Shown: positions 7,191 to 16,226 of the stretch, one piece after another
How the letters are laid out: each line of letters begins with the position of its first letter
Numbering within the stretch: the stretch's first letter is position 1
Made by a program: the position numbers and the translations under genes
NCBI GenBank assembly: GCA_035534455.1
Contig: DATLRV010000040.1
Coordinates: 1-59,701, forward strand
Direction of reading: 5' to 3'
DNA from: JAJYVT01 sp035534455
Lineage (GTDB): Bacteria; Actinomycetota; Acidimicrobiia; Acidimicrobiales; RAAP-2
DNA length: 59,701 bases
Notes under the pieces: generated by a model
Databases searched by the model: none
Seen by the model: only the letters and a program-made list of their open reading frames with translations
Told to the model about the DNA's origin: nothing

Positions 7191-8525
7191 TCAGGGGAGA
7201 CCGGCGCCCGGCCGGGCCCGGCGTCCCCGGCGGACGGGGCGCAGACGCCGCAACGGATCGAGGGGGGCGAGGGCGGCGGGCACCGCGCCGCCCGCCACCG
7301 CGGCGGCGAGCAGCCGCCCCGTGACCGGCCCGAGGGTCATCCCCCACATCCCGTGCCCGCCGGCGACGAAGATCCCCGGTGCCCCCGTCCGCCCCACGAC
7401 GGGCAGCCCGTCGGCGGTGACGGGCCGGGCGCCCACCCAGTCGTCACGGCGCGACGCCCAGTCCACCCCCCGGAGGTAGGGACGGGCGTCGGCCTCGACC
7501 GCGCGGATGCGCCGGGGATTGCCCGGGGCGTCCGCCGCGGAGAGCTCCATCCCGCCGCCGACCCGCATCGCTCCGGCGTACGGGGTGCACGCCACCCGCG
7601 CGTGCGGAAGGTAGACGGGGCAGGCGGGCGCAGGATCGGTGTCGACCGTAAACGAGTACCCCCGCCCCGCGTGCACCGGTACCGCCGTCGCGCCGGGCGG
7701 CAGGAGCCGGTCGAGCCAGGCACCGGTCGCGACGACCGCGGCGTCGGCGGAGAGCGGCTCGCCTGCCGAGGTCGTGACGCGTACGCCGTCGCCATCCGGG
7801 TGCACGGCGGCGACGTCCGTGCCGGTGCGGATCTCTGCGCCGCCCGCACGCACGGCGTCTGCGAGGGCGCATACGTACGCGCCGGGATCGACGTAGCGCT
7901 GCCCGTCGACCCGGATCGCCGCGCCGATCCGCGCGGAGAGCTGCGGTGCGAGCGTACGCGCCTCGTCGCCGTCCAGTTCCCGCCACGTGAGGGGTTGCCC
8001 TGCGGTGGCGAGCAGCTCCAGCTCGTGACGGAGCCTGCCCGCGTCCGAGCCGCGCGCGAACGCCGTCACGATGGGTGCCGCGACCGTGCGCGCAGCGATC
8101 CCCGCGTCGCCGAGCTCGTCATGGGCGTCGAGCGCCTCGAGTCCGAGAGCGACGAGTCCCGGCAGCGCCCGGTGCCACGCCGCCGCCGTGCACCTGCGGG
8201 CGAAGTCCGCGAGGAAGTCCCACCGGCGCACATCGAAGGTCAACGGGACGGAGATCGCGCACGACGGGTCGACCAGCGCCCGCAGGGCGTAGCGCCGCAC
8301 CGCGGGGTCCGGCAGCGGTGCGACGAGGCCTGGGGAGAGCCAGCCCGCGTTCCCCCACGACGATCCGGCGGCGACGTCGTCACGCTCGAGCACGACGACG
8401 TCGACGCCTTGCCGGGAGAGATGCCACGCGACCGACAGGCCGACGACCCCGGCGCCGACCACGACCACGCGGCGCACCGGTCGGGACCGGTCGTCACCCC
8501 GGCCGTCACCCCGGCCCATCGCCAC
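7191..8525 (-). CDS. FAD-dependent D-amino-acid dehydrogenase/oxidase family protein
   Basis: DAO-superfamily flavoenzyme, likely oxidising an amine or D-amino acid. The Rossmann FAD motif is VVVVGAGVVGLSVAWHLSRQ near residues 20-39, with the adenine-ribose-binding acidic residue in VVVLERDD. The ASSW-type stretch GSSWGNAGWLSPG is typical of DadA, and a C-terminal GGHGMWGMTLGP segment closes the FAD site. Length 444 with an Arg-rich tail. Start at 8525, or ATG 8519. It is divergent from the TIGR01777 gene, with a 230-base gap for both promoters. Confidence 0.85.
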   Translation of the reverse strand: MAMGRGDGRGDDRSRPVRRVVVVGAGVVGLSVAWHLSRQGVDVVVLERDDVAAGSSWGNAGWLSPGLVAPLPDPAVRRYALRALVDPSCAISVPLTFDVRRWDFLADFARRCTAAAWHRALPGLVALGLEALDAHDELGDAGIAARTVAAPIVTAFARGSDAGRLRHELELLATAGQPLTWRELDGDEARTLAPQLSARIGAAIRVDGQRYVDPGAYVCALADAVRAGGAEIRTGTDVAAVHPDGDGVRVTTSAGEPLSADAAVVATGAWLDRLLPPGATAVPVHAGRGYSFTVDTDPAPACPVYLPHARVACTPYAGAMRVGGGMELSAADAPGNPRRIRAVEADARPYLRGVDWASRRDDWVGARPVTADGLPVVGRTGAPGIFVAGGHGMWGMTLGPVTGRLLAAAVAGGAVPAALAPLDPLRRLRPVRRGRRARPGAGLP

Positions 8526-8758
8526 CCCTTCGTCCGATCATCCCGGGGACGCTATGCGCAGGGACGGGAGCGCACCTGCACCGCGTGCTCGGCCAGTCGA
8601 CAGGCACGCCGGTTCGATCCGCTCGGCACCTACGTCCGGCGTCACGTGCCCGAGCTGGCGCCCGCTCGGGCCCGGCCGAGGTCCACGTACCGTGGCACTG
8701 CACACGTCGCGGGACCTCCGGTCGGGCTGCGGCCCGCCGTCGTCCGAGGAGATGAACC

Positions 8759-10081
8759 GTGAGCATCGAGTACACGAGCGTGGTCGACCACCCGATCGAC
8801 ACGGTCTTCGCGTGGCACGAACGCCCCGGCGCCTTCGAGCGCCTCATGCCGCCGTGGCAGCCGGTGCACCTGATCGCAGAAGCTGGGTCACTCGCAGACG
8901 GCAGGGCCGTGATCGGTCTGCCCGGCGGGATCCGCTGGGTCGCCCACCACGGCGGCTGCGACCCGCCGTACCGTTTCGTCGACGACCTCGTCTCGCTCCC
9001 GGTGCCGTGGCACCACGTCCACTCGTTCACGCCCGACGGCGCCGCCCGGACGCGCATCACCGACGCCGTCGTGACGCCGATACCGGCCTCGCTCCTTCGG
9101 AGGATGTTCGTCTACCGCCACGTCCAGTTGCGCGGCGACCTCGACGCGGTCGCCGGGCTCCGCCGCCTCGACCCCACGGTCCGGACCATCGCGGTCACCG
9201 GGTCGTCCGGATTGGTCGGCACCGCGCTCTGCGCGTTCCTCTCGACCGCCGGCCACCGGGTGGTCCGTCTCGTCCGTCGCCAGCCGCGCACCGGCAGCGA
9301 ACGGGAATGGCGGCCCGACAACCCCGATCCGGCCATCTTCGAGGGCGTCGACGCGGTCGTGCACCTCGCGGGAGCGTCGATCGCCGGCCGCTTCAGCGAA
9401 AAGCACAAGCGGGACATCGAATCCAGCAGGATCGAGCCGACGCGCCGGCTCGCGGGCGCCGTGGTCCAGGCGGGGGGTCCGCGGGTCCTTCTCGTCGCGT
9501 CGGCGATCGGCTACTACGGCACAGATCGTGGGGACGAGCTCCTCGACGAGGCGAGTGGGGGTGGCAGCGGCTTCCTCGCCGACGTCGTCGCGAGGTGGGA
9601 AGCAGCCTCCGGACGCGCCGTCGCGGCCGGTCTGCGTGTCGTGACCGTGAGGACGGGGATCGTGCTCTCGGCCCGCGGAGGAATGCTCAAGCTCCTGCGC
9701 CCCGTCTTCTCTGCCGGCCTCGGAGGGCGCGTGGGCGGAGGTCGTCAGTGGCTCTCCTGGATCGACCTCGACGACCTGACGGACGTCTACGGGAGGGCTC
9801 TCGTCGACGAGCGCCTCTCCGGCCCGCTCAACGCGGTCGCGCCGACACCGGTGCGGAACGGGGACTTCTCGGCCACGCTCGCCCACGTCCTCCACCGCCC
9901 GGCGGTGGTCCCCGTTCCAACGGCGGTGCTCTCAGCCGTCGTCGGTCCAGAGGGTGTGCGCGAGGTCGCGTGCGCGAGCCAGCGCGTCGAACCGCGGCGG
10001 CTGCAGACGGCGGGCTTCGAGTTTCGGAGGCCGCGGCTCGACGCGTCCCTCCGGCACCAGCTCGGACGGATCCGCGCGTAA
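8759..10081 (+). CDS. TIGR01777 epimerase with N-terminal SRPBCC domain
   Basis: Two-domain protein of 440 residues. Residues 1-140 resemble a START/SRPBCC ligand-binding domain (SIEYTSVVDHPIDTVFAWHERPGAF). From about residue 144 an extended SDR domain begins with the NAD(P) motif VTGSSGLVGTALC, followed by VVHLAGASIAGRFSEKHK and VASAIGYYG. The C-terminus has the DUF1731 signature ending at SLRHQLG. The family is conserved in bacteria and related to human SDR39U1, with unknown substrate. GTG 8759 follows GGAGATGAACC. The SRPBCC fusion is common in actinobacteria. Confidence 0.9.
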   Translation: MSIEYTSVVDHPIDTVFAWHERPGAFERLMPPWQPVHLIAEAGSLADGRAVIGLPGGIRWVAHHGGCDPPYRFVDDLVSLPVPWHHVHSFTPDGAARTRITDAVVTPIPASLLRRMFVYRHVQLRGDLDAVAGLRRLDPTVRTIAVTGSSGLVGTALCAFLSTAGHRVVRLVRRQPRTGSEREWRPDNPDPAIFEGVDAVVHLAGASIAGRFSEKHKRDIESSRIEPTRRLAGAVVQAGGPRVLLVASAIGYYGTDRGDELLDEASGGGSGFLADVVARWEAASGRAVAAGLRVVTVRTGIVLSARGGMLKLLRPVFSAGLGGRVGGGRQWLSWIDLDDLTDVYGRALVDERLSGPLNAVAPTPVRNGDFSATLAHVLHRPAVVPVPTAVLSAVVGPEGVREVACASQRVEPRRLQTAGFEFRRPRLDASLRHQLGRIRA

Positions 10082-10133
10082 TCCCGGTCCGAGCAAGGGG
10101 TAGCCGTTGACGCGCCCGGGCTTCAGCCCCCGC

Positions 10134-11006
10134 TCATGCCCGCGGGTAGGCCAAGGTGAACCGGGAGATCAGGGAGCCTGTCGGGTACCGGGGCCCTGTG
10201 GCGGGATAGGCGGCCGACATCACGGAGAAGACCGGGCCTGTCGGCGTCCCGACGACGTCTCCGAGGGTGATGGTCGCCGGATACCGTCGGTAGGTCGTGC
10301 TGGACGCGCAATCCGGTGTGCAGACGTGCACCCAGATGACCCCCTTCCCGCGGGCCTCGGAGGCTCCCCAGGCCGTCCACGAAAGGTCGTCAGCCCCCAT
10401 GCCGTCGTCGGCGCAGGCGATCACGATGGACGCCGGCCTGGTCGCGAGCGCCGGGGTGCCTGCGGGACCCGTGCAGGAGTCTTCCACCGCGGGCACGCCG
10501 GACCGGGGCGTCGAAGCGGCCGAGGGGGAGGAGGTGGCGCCGAGCGGCCAGACCGCGGGGTACGAGAAACGCTGCGTCCTGCCACCGCGCACCTCGGTCA
10601 TGGCGGTGAAATGCCCGTTCCGAGGCCTCGACAAGGTGACGCTCGTCCGCTCGGCCACGGCGGGGGCGGTCGCGCAATCCGGGACACAGCCGTCGGCGTC
10701 GGAGGTCCCTCTCCCGACGGCGCTTGACGCCGTCCAGCGCTTCCAGCGGAGATTGGTGACGATGTTGCCCGCGTCCACGCTGATGTCGATCTTCCTGGGC
10801 TCTCGTCCCGAGTAGGTCCCGGCGGCGAACACAGGGGTGCTCGCCGTCTCGGTGGGACCGGTCCCGGCGCGTGCCGAGGAGGGGACGGGAGCCGTCGTCG
10901 GGGCCCTCCCCGGGTGCGGCGCTCCGAACGCGCCGGCGGCGGCGACGCTCGACATCCCGACACCGATGCCCAGCGCGATCGCGATGGCCAGCCGGCGGCC
11001 CCTCAT
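10134..11006 (-). CDS. Secreted hypothetical protein
   Basis: A 290-residue protein I do not recognise. ATG 11006 gives a clear signal peptide (MRGRRLAIAIALGIGVGMSS, cleavage near AAAGAFGA). The mature part begins with a Thr/Pro/Ser-rich linker, then a segment AAGTYSGREPRKIDISVDAG and a domain rich in Ser, Thr and aromatic residues with paired cysteines (GCVPDCAT, HVCTPDCASS) that may form disulfides outside the cell. The terminal RFTLAYPRA resembles beta-rich secreted actinobacterial proteins of unknown role. The frame stays open upstream of this start, but those residues are not protein-like. Confidence 0.75.
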   Translation of the reverse strand: MRGRRLAIAIALGIGVGMSSVAAAGAFGAPHPGRAPTTAPVPSSARAGTGPTETASTPVFAAGTYSGREPRKIDISVDAGNIVTNLRWKRWTASSAVGRGTSDADGCVPDCATAPAVAERTSVTLSRPRNGHFTAMTEVRGGRTQRFSYPAVWPLGATSSPSAASTPRSGVPAVEDSCTGPAGTPALATRPASIVIACADDGMGADDLSWTAWGASEARGKGVIWVHVCTPDCASSTTYRRYPATITLGDVVGTPTGPVFSVMSAAYPATGPRYPTGSLISRFTLAYPRA

Positions 11007-11122
11007 CGCCGTCCCCTTCCCTCCGTCGCCGTTCGTCCCCGGTCGAGGACCGATACCCGTCTCTAGCACTCGCCGGGACGCTGCAGGCAGCGGCCCTGCA
11101 CGGGACCCTTGCGGCGAGGGGA

Positions 11123-11623
11123 CTACGCCTGTGCGGAGTCCGGGCCGGCAGTGGAGCGCAGAGCCGCTGCGATCTCGTCGAGACGGTCGGCGAGATCTCT
11201 GATGCCGCCGGCGGTGTGGACGTCGAGACGGTCGAGAATGGCGACCGTGTCGTCGTAGGTCCGCTGGGCTCGCGCGTCGCTCGCCTCGCTCTGGACGTTC
11301 TGTCCGACCATGATCACGGACAAGAGGACGAGCTGGAGAAAGGTCTGGGCGATCCAGGCGATGATCCCCTCTCCACCCGGCCTGAGCGCCGCCGGAAGTC
11401 CGACGAACGCTAGGCCCGCGAAGACGTAGGCGCACCACATCGAGCCCACGATGTTCGTGAGGAAGACGGCGAACTTCGCGTTGACGCCGTCCGCCCTCTT
11501 GATGTCGTTGCGCATCCCCTTCAGGCTGATGGCGCTCTGCATGTGCCGCCGCACGGACACGGGCACGGGCACGGGCACGGGCACGGGCGCGGGCGCGGGT
11601 ACGGCTGATCGTCGGTCGCTCAC
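11123..11623 (-). CDS. DUF1003-like membrane protein
   Basis: A 166-residue protein with two predicted membrane helices (about 48-72 and 84-105). The second ends in VIMVGQNVQSEASDARAQRT, close to the LISQNRQ pattern of DUF1003 proteins. The C-terminus (DDTVAILDRLDVHTAGGIRDLADRLDEIAAAL) is amphipathic helix, perhaps coiled coil. The N-terminus is an unusual Pro-Val repeat (PAPAPVPVPVPVPVSV) produced by a hexanucleotide repeat, so its length probably varies. Function unknown. Confidence 0.7.
   Translation of the reverse strand: MSDRRSAVPAPAPVPVPVPVPVSVRRHMQSAISLKGMRNDIKRADGVNAKFAVFLTNIVGSMWCAYVFAGLAFVGLPAALRPGGEGIIAWIAQTFLQLVLLSVIMVGQNVQSEASDARAQRTYDDTVAILDRLDVHTAGGIRDLADRLDEIAAALRSTAGPDSAQA
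11561..11602. repeat. GGGCAC hexanucleotide repeat (7 units)
   Basis: Four perfect GGGCAC units followed by two GGGCGC and one GGGTAC. They encode the Pro-Val/Pro-Ala run at the N-terminus of the DUF1003-like protein. In-frame slippage would change length without breaking the gene. Confidence 0.9.
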
Positions 11624-11794
11624 CTGCCGTCCTTTCTTTCTCTGTGGGTCTCAGCGAGCCCTCGGGCGTGGCGAGCGGATGCGTTTCGGCGCGGGCTCCC
11701 GCCGCCGCCCGCACAGGATCATCGCGCTCGCCGTGCACGAACGCGGCGCCTCCGCCCGCCGTCCCCGCCGGAGGGAGGGGAGCCAAAGGACCCC

Positions 11795-13408
11795 GTGGCG
11801 GCGCTCGCGCCGACCGTTTCTTCTGTGACCGCGACGGTCCACTCGGCCACGCTGACCGGGACGACCGGGCGCCCCGTGGTCGTCGAGGTGCACGAGACGG
11901 CGGGGCTTCCGGGGTTCACGATCGTCGGGCTCCCCGACACCGCGGTGCGAGAGTCGCGCGACCGGGTCCGTGCGGCGCTCCTGTCGAGCGATTTTCCGTG
12001 GCCGCAGCGGCGCGTCACCGTGAACCTCGCGCCGAGCGGTGTCCCAAAGGCGGGCGCAGGCCTCGACCTCCCGATCGCGTTGGGTGTCCTCGCCGCGATC
12101 GGCCAGCTCCCGGTTCCGACCCTCGAGAAGACGGCGTTCGTCGGAGAGCTCGGGCTCGACGGATCGCTCCGCCACGTGCCCGGTACCATCGCCCTCGCCG
12201 AGGCGGTACGCGCCGGGAGGATCGTCGTGCCTGCGTGCGACGCAGTCGAAGCCGCGGCTGTGTGTCCGGGCCGGACCTTCGGGGTGCCCGACCTCCGCGC
12301 CATCGTCCAGGTGCTCCGGGGCGTCGAGCCGTGGCCGCCCGCCGTGCACGGCGCCCGGCTCCGCGGGAGCGGCCACGGCTGGGTGACGAACGGGACTGGC
12401 GGAGCGGACGCGCGGGAGTGGCGGTCGCGTGCGGTGGCCCGGTACGGCGACCTCGCGGAGGTCAAGGGCCAACGTGTGGCCCGCCGCGCCGTCGAGGTGG
12501 CGGCGGCCGGCGGCCACCACCTGCTCCTCGTCGGCCCCCCGGGGTCGGGGAAGACCATGCTGGCCAGGCGCCTGGTCGGGTTGCTGCCACCCCTCTCGCG
12601 GGCCGAGGCGCTCGAGGTGACGAGGGTCCACTCCGCGGCGGGGATGCCCGCACCCGAGACGGGGATCGTCTGGGACCCCCCGCTTCGGGCACCGCACCAC
12701 GGCGCATCGGTCGTGTCGCTCGTCGGCGGCGGGACGGCGACCATGCGCCCAGGCGAGATCAGCCTGGCGACCCATGGCGTCCTCTTCCTCGACGAGATGG
12801 GGGAGTTCCCCGTGCCGGTGCTCGACGCGTTGCGCCAGCCGCTCGAGGAGGGCATCGTGCGCGTGAGCCGGGCCAGGGGGTCGGTCGAGTTCCCTGCGCG
12901 CGTGCTCCTCGTCGCGGCGATGAACCCGTGCCCGTGCGGCGACGGGGGGACGCCCGGCTCGTGCCGCTGCTCGCCGGCGGCGCGTGCCCGGTACCTCCGG
13001 CGCCTCTCGGGTCCGCTCCTCGATCGCTTCGACCTCGTCGTCCCGTTGCGACGCACGTCGCCCGAGGAGATCCTGTCGCCTTCGCCAGGCGAGCGGAGCA
13101 GCGCGGTCGCTGCACGCGTCGACGCGGCGCGCCGGGCGGCGCGCTCGAGGGAGGTGCGCTGCAACGCCGAGCTCGCCGCGTCGGTGCTGCCGGCGCGCGT
13201 GCCGCTGTCGCCCGGCGCGGCCGCCATGGTCGAGCGCGCCGTGCGCGAGGGGAGGCTGAGCGGACGGGGCGTCGACCGGGTGCGACGCGTCGCACGGACG
13301 ATCGCGGATCTCTCCGCCGGCGCCGGCGGGGCGGTCGTCGAGGAGGGGCACGTGGCGGAGGCGCTGGCGCTGCGGGCGGGGCGCGAGGTCCTCGACGTTC
13401 CCGGCTGA
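11795..13408 (+). CDS. comM: YifB/ComM family Mg-chelatase-like AAA+ helicase
   Basis: AAA+ ATPase of the ComM family; in naturally competent bacteria ComM is a branch-migration helicase acting during recombination of incoming DNA. The N-terminal Lon-protease-like fold (FTIVGLPDTAVRESRDRVRAA) precedes the Walker A motif GPPGSGKT and Walker B VLFLDEMGEF. The zinc-like Cys cluster NPCPCGD...CRCSP is present, as is a C-terminal Mg-chelatase domain. GTG 11795, 537 residues. An odd Gly-rich insertion (RGSGHGWVTNGTGGADAREW) lies just before the AAA+ core. Normally contiguous with yraN and dprA; here yraN is 9 kb upstream and an antisense amidase separates it from dprA. Confidence 0.95.
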   Translation: MAALAPTVSSVTATVHSATLTGTTGRPVVVEVHETAGLPGFTIVGLPDTAVRESRDRVRAALLSSDFPWPQRRVTVNLAPSGVPKAGAGLDLPIALGVLAAIGQLPVPTLEKTAFVGELGLDGSLRHVPGTIALAEAVRAGRIVVPACDAVEAAAVCPGRTFGVPDLRAIVQVLRGVEPWPPAVHGARLRGSGHGWVTNGTGGADAREWRSRAVARYGDLAEVKGQRVARRAVEVAAAGGHHLLLVGPPGSGKTMLARRLVGLLPPLSRAEALEVTRVHSAAGMPAPETGIVWDPPLRAPHHGASVVSLVGGGTATMRPGEISLATHGVLFLDEMGEFPVPVLDALRQPLEEGIVRVSRARGSVEFPARVLLVAAMNPCPCGDGGTPGSCRCSPAARARYLRRLSGPLLDRFDLVVPLRRTSPEEILSPSPGERSSAVAARVDAARRAARSREVRCNAELAASVLPARVPLSPGAAAMVERAVREGRLSGRGVDRVRRVARTIADLSAGAGGAVVEEGHVAEALALRAGREVLDVPG

Positions 13409-13458
13409 GCGGGGAGCGGGTCGAACGCCGGCAGGCGGGCTTCGTCCGACGGAGGTGC

Positions 13459-14886
13459 CTACTGCCCGCCTTCTGCGAGCGCAAGCGGTGGATGGCGGTC
13501 GGTCCATGGCGCGGCCGCCTCGAGTTGGGCGGCGAGCCTGATGAGGGTGGCCTCGTCCCACGGCGCCCCGACGAACTGGACGCCGACGGGAAGGCCGCTC
13601 GGTGCCTGGGACAGCGGCAGGCTCACGGCGGGCTGGCCCGTCAGGTTGTAGGTGGCGGTGAAGGCCACCATCACGAAGGCGCCGAGCGGGGGCGACCCCG
13701 GCTGTGCGTGGGCCTCGGCGAGCATCTCGCCGGCGACGGGTGGCTCGATGGCGACGGTCGGGGTGACGAGCACGTCGAAGTCACGCCCCCAGCGCGCCAC
13801 CATCGGCCGGGTCGCGCGCCGAAGCGCGTGCAGCGAGTTGACGAGCGTGATCGCGTCGACCTCGGCGCCGGCGTCCCGCCAGGCCTTGTTGTGCGGCTCG
13901 ACGCGGTCCCAGTCGATGTTCTCGTAGTCGCCGTAGGAGGAGTTGATCACGTTGAGGAACGGCCCGATCGCGCCGGGATCGAGGACGTCGGTGTCGAGGA
14001 TCTCGACGTGGTGGCCGAGCTCTTCGAGCAGTCGCCCCGCGTCCTCGACCGCTGCCCGGCACGACGCCTCGACCTCGACGCCCAGCGCGCTCACCGTCTG
14101 GAGCGCGACCCGGAGGCGCCCGGGATCGGCGCCGACCTCCGCCCCGAACGGCCGCAGCGGCGCGGGCGCCTGCTCCCAGGTGAGCAGGTCCGGCAGGCTC
14201 ACGCAGTCGAGGACCGCGGCCGCGTCGGCGACGCTCCGGCAGAGCGCGCCCTCGACGGACATCCCGAACCACCCGGGCGTCGTGCTCGGGACGCGCCAGC
14301 GGCTCGGCTTCAGGCCGACGAGCCCGCAGCACGAGGCGGGGATGCGGATGGAGCCTCCGCCGTCGTTGCCGTGCGCCACCGGCACGATGCCAGCTGCCAC
14401 GGCCGCCGCCGAGCCGCCGCTCGAGCCGCCGGGCGTGCGCGCGGTGTCCCACGGGTTGCGCGTGATGCCGTAGCGGCTGTTCTCCGTCACGGGCAGCGGG
14501 CCGAACTCCGGCGTGTTCGTGCGCCCGCACAGCACGAACCCGGCGCGGCGCATCGCGGCGACCACCAGCTCGTCGTCGTCGGCTACGGAGTCGGGGGCGC
14601 CGAAGGAGCCGAACGTGGCGGGTTGGCCCCTCGCCATGGTGAGGTCCTTCACCAGCGTGGGCACGCCGGCGAACGGACCGACGTCCTCTCCTGCGCCGAG
14701 GCGCCTCCCGACCAGCTCGGCGTCCGCGCGTGCCGCGTCGTCGTCGCGCCATACGACGGCGTTCAGCTCGGGGTTCAGCCGGTCGATCCGCTCGAGCGTC
14801 GCTTCGAGCGCGTCGACGGGACCGAGCGCGCCCGACCGGATCTGCGCGGCGAGCTCGAGGGCACCGGCGAACGGATCGACGTGCAC
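13459..14886 (-). CDS. Amidase (amidase-signature family)
   Basis: Hydrolyses a carboxamide by the Ser-cisSer-Lys mechanism. Catalytic residues are visible: Lys80 in TLVKDLT, the cis-Ser pair in TPGGSSGGSAAAVA (Ser155/156) and the nucleophile Ser179 in GNDGGGSIRIPAS. The 475-residue length is normal for the family. It reads opposite to comM and dprA and lies between them, so it looks inserted into the competence cluster. It has no GatB/GatC neighbours, so it is more likely catabolic than GatA. Start GTG 14886. Confidence 0.92.
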   Translation of the reverse strand: MHVDPFAGALELAAQIRSGALGPVDALEATLERIDRLNPELNAVVWRDDDAARADAELVGRRLGAGEDVGPFAGVPTLVKDLTMARGQPATFGSFGAPDSVADDDELVVAAMRRAGFVLCGRTNTPEFGPLPVTENSRYGITRNPWDTARTPGGSSGGSAAAVAAGIVPVAHGNDGGGSIRIPASCCGLVGLKPSRWRVPSTTPGWFGMSVEGALCRSVADAAAVLDCVSLPDLLTWEQAPAPLRPFGAEVGADPGRLRVALQTVSALGVEVEASCRAAVEDAGRLLEELGHHVEILDTDVLDPGAIGPFLNVINSSYGDYENIDWDRVEPHNKAWRDAGAEVDAITLVNSLHALRRATRPMVARWGRDFDVLVTPTVAIEPPVAGEMLAEAHAQPGSPPLGAFVMVAFTATYNLTGQPAVSLPLSQAPSGLPVGVQFVGAPWDEATLIRLAAQLEAAAPWTDRHPPLALAEGGQ

Positions 14887-14949
14887 GGCCCATGCCTACC
14901 ACCGGCTTCGAGGCGCGCGCCCCCTGGCCGCGACGACCGTTCCGGCGTG

Positions 14950-16176
14950 ATGTCACCCGACGATCCCGCAGCCCCTGTTCCCGCCGCGCCCGGACGAGAC
15001 ACCGGAGCGTTGCCCGCCGAGGCCTACGCGGTCGCGCTCGCGTCCGTGCCCGGCATCGGCCCGAGGACGCTTCGGGCGATCCTCGACGACGCGACACCGC
15101 GGGCGGTCTGGGAGGCGCTGATCGACGGCAGGGTGCCCGTCCCCGGATCTCGGCAGGCGGCGAGCGCGCCGGGCCACGCGCGGCGGACCGACGTGCACGG
15201 CCTCTGGGCCGCGCACGTGCGCGAGGGCGTGGGGGTCTGCCTCCTCGGACGCCCCGGGTACCCCGCGGCGCTTGCCGGGGACCCCGAAGCCCCGGCCGTG
15301 CTGTTCTTCGCCGGCACCCCGCTGGTCCTCGACACGGCACCTCGGGTCGCGATCGTCGGGACCCGTTCGGCGACCCGCTACGGGCTCGGGGTCGCCGCGC
15401 AGCTCGGCGCCGACCTGGCGGCAGCCGGGGTCGTCGTGGTCTCGGGCCTCGCGCTCGGCATCGACGGGGCCGCGCACGAAGGGGCGGTCGCGGCGTGGCG
15501 ATCCGCGTGCGACGACGTGCCGGCCGTGCCCCGGGCCACGGGCGGCGCAGCCGACGGCCCTGCGGCCGCCGCACCACCCGTCGGGGTCGTCGCCGGCAGT
15601 GTCGCCACCCCCTATCCGCGCCAGCACGCAGGGTTGTGGCGACGAGTCGCGGCGGCGGGTGCGGTGGTCTCGGAGTCGCCGATCGGTGTGGCGGATCTGG
15701 CGTGGCGCTTTCCGCTTCGGAACCGGATCATCGCCGCGGTCGCCGACGTGGTGGTCGTCGTGGAGTGCCACAGCCGGGGCGGCTCGCTCCGCACCGTCCA
15801 GGCCGCCGCCGAGCGGGGCGTTCCGGTGGGCGCGGTGCCCGGCTCGGTGCGAAGCCCCGCGTCGGCCGGGACGAACGCACTCCTCGCGGACGGCTGCTTC
15901 GTCGTGCGAGACACCTCTGACGTGCTCGTCGCGGTCGGGCTGGCGTCGGCCGGCAGGCCCAGCCGGCCGAGGGACGAAACGCCGCCGGCGCCGTCACACG
16001 CGGAGCTGCCCCCGCCGACATGCGACGTCCTCGCCGCCGTGGGATGGGAGCCCACGAGCCTCGACGACGTCCTCGTGCGGACCGGCCTCTCGATGAATGC
16101 GGCCTGCGCAGTGCTCGAGCGCCTCGGGGCACGAGGGCTCCTTCACGGCGAAGGAGGGACGTGGGAGCGCAGGTAG
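14950..16176 (+). CDS. dprA: DNA-processing protein DprA
   Basis: Binds incoming single-stranded DNA and loads RecA during natural transformation. The Rossmann-like DprA core is clear: VAIVGTRSATRYGLGVAAQLG, VVVSGLALGIDGAAHEG, PRQHAGLW, SESPIG, FPLRNRIIAA and GSLRTVQAAAERG. An N-terminal helix-hairpin-helix-like segment (ALASVPGIGPRTLRAIL) and a C-terminal winged-helix segment (TSLDDVLVRTGLSMNAACAVLERL) flank it. 408 residues from ATG 14950; GTG 14947 would add one codon. A 20-residue Pro/Ala insertion sits in the middle of the Rossmann domain. Confidence 0.95.
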   Translation: MSPDDPAAPVPAAPGRDTGALPAEAYAVALASVPGIGPRTLRAILDDATPRAVWEALIDGRVPVPGSRQAASAPGHARRTDVHGLWAAHVREGVGVCLLGRPGYPAALAGDPEAPAVLFFAGTPLVLDTAPRVAIVGTRSATRYGLGVAAQLGADLAAAGVVVVSGLALGIDGAAHEGAVAAWRSACDDVPAVPRATGGAADGPAAAAPPVGVVAGSVATPYPRQHAGLWRRVAAAGAVVSESPIGVADLAWRFPLRNRIIAAVADVVVVVECHSRGGSLRTVQAAAERGVPVGAVPGSVRSPASAGTNALLADGCFVVRDTSDVLVAVGLASAGRPSRPRDETPPAPSHAELPPPTCDVLAAVGWEPTSLDDVLVRTGLSMNAACAVLERLGARGLLHGEGGTWERR

Positions 16177-16226
16177 CCCGGTCCCCAGGACCGAGCGCGG
16201 CGCCGGGGCGCCCCTAAGCTCACGGG

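Noticed and set aside
7092..8762. Long plus-strand frame opposite the D-amino-acid-oxidase-like gene
   Set aside because: Arg/Gly/Pro-rich translation without motifs; antisense shadow of a clear flavoenzyme gene.
11644..16176. A single plus-strand frame open for 1510 codons
   Set aside because: Only the last 408 codons (DprA) are protein-like. The rest is a shadow of comM and the antisense amidase in GC-rich DNA.
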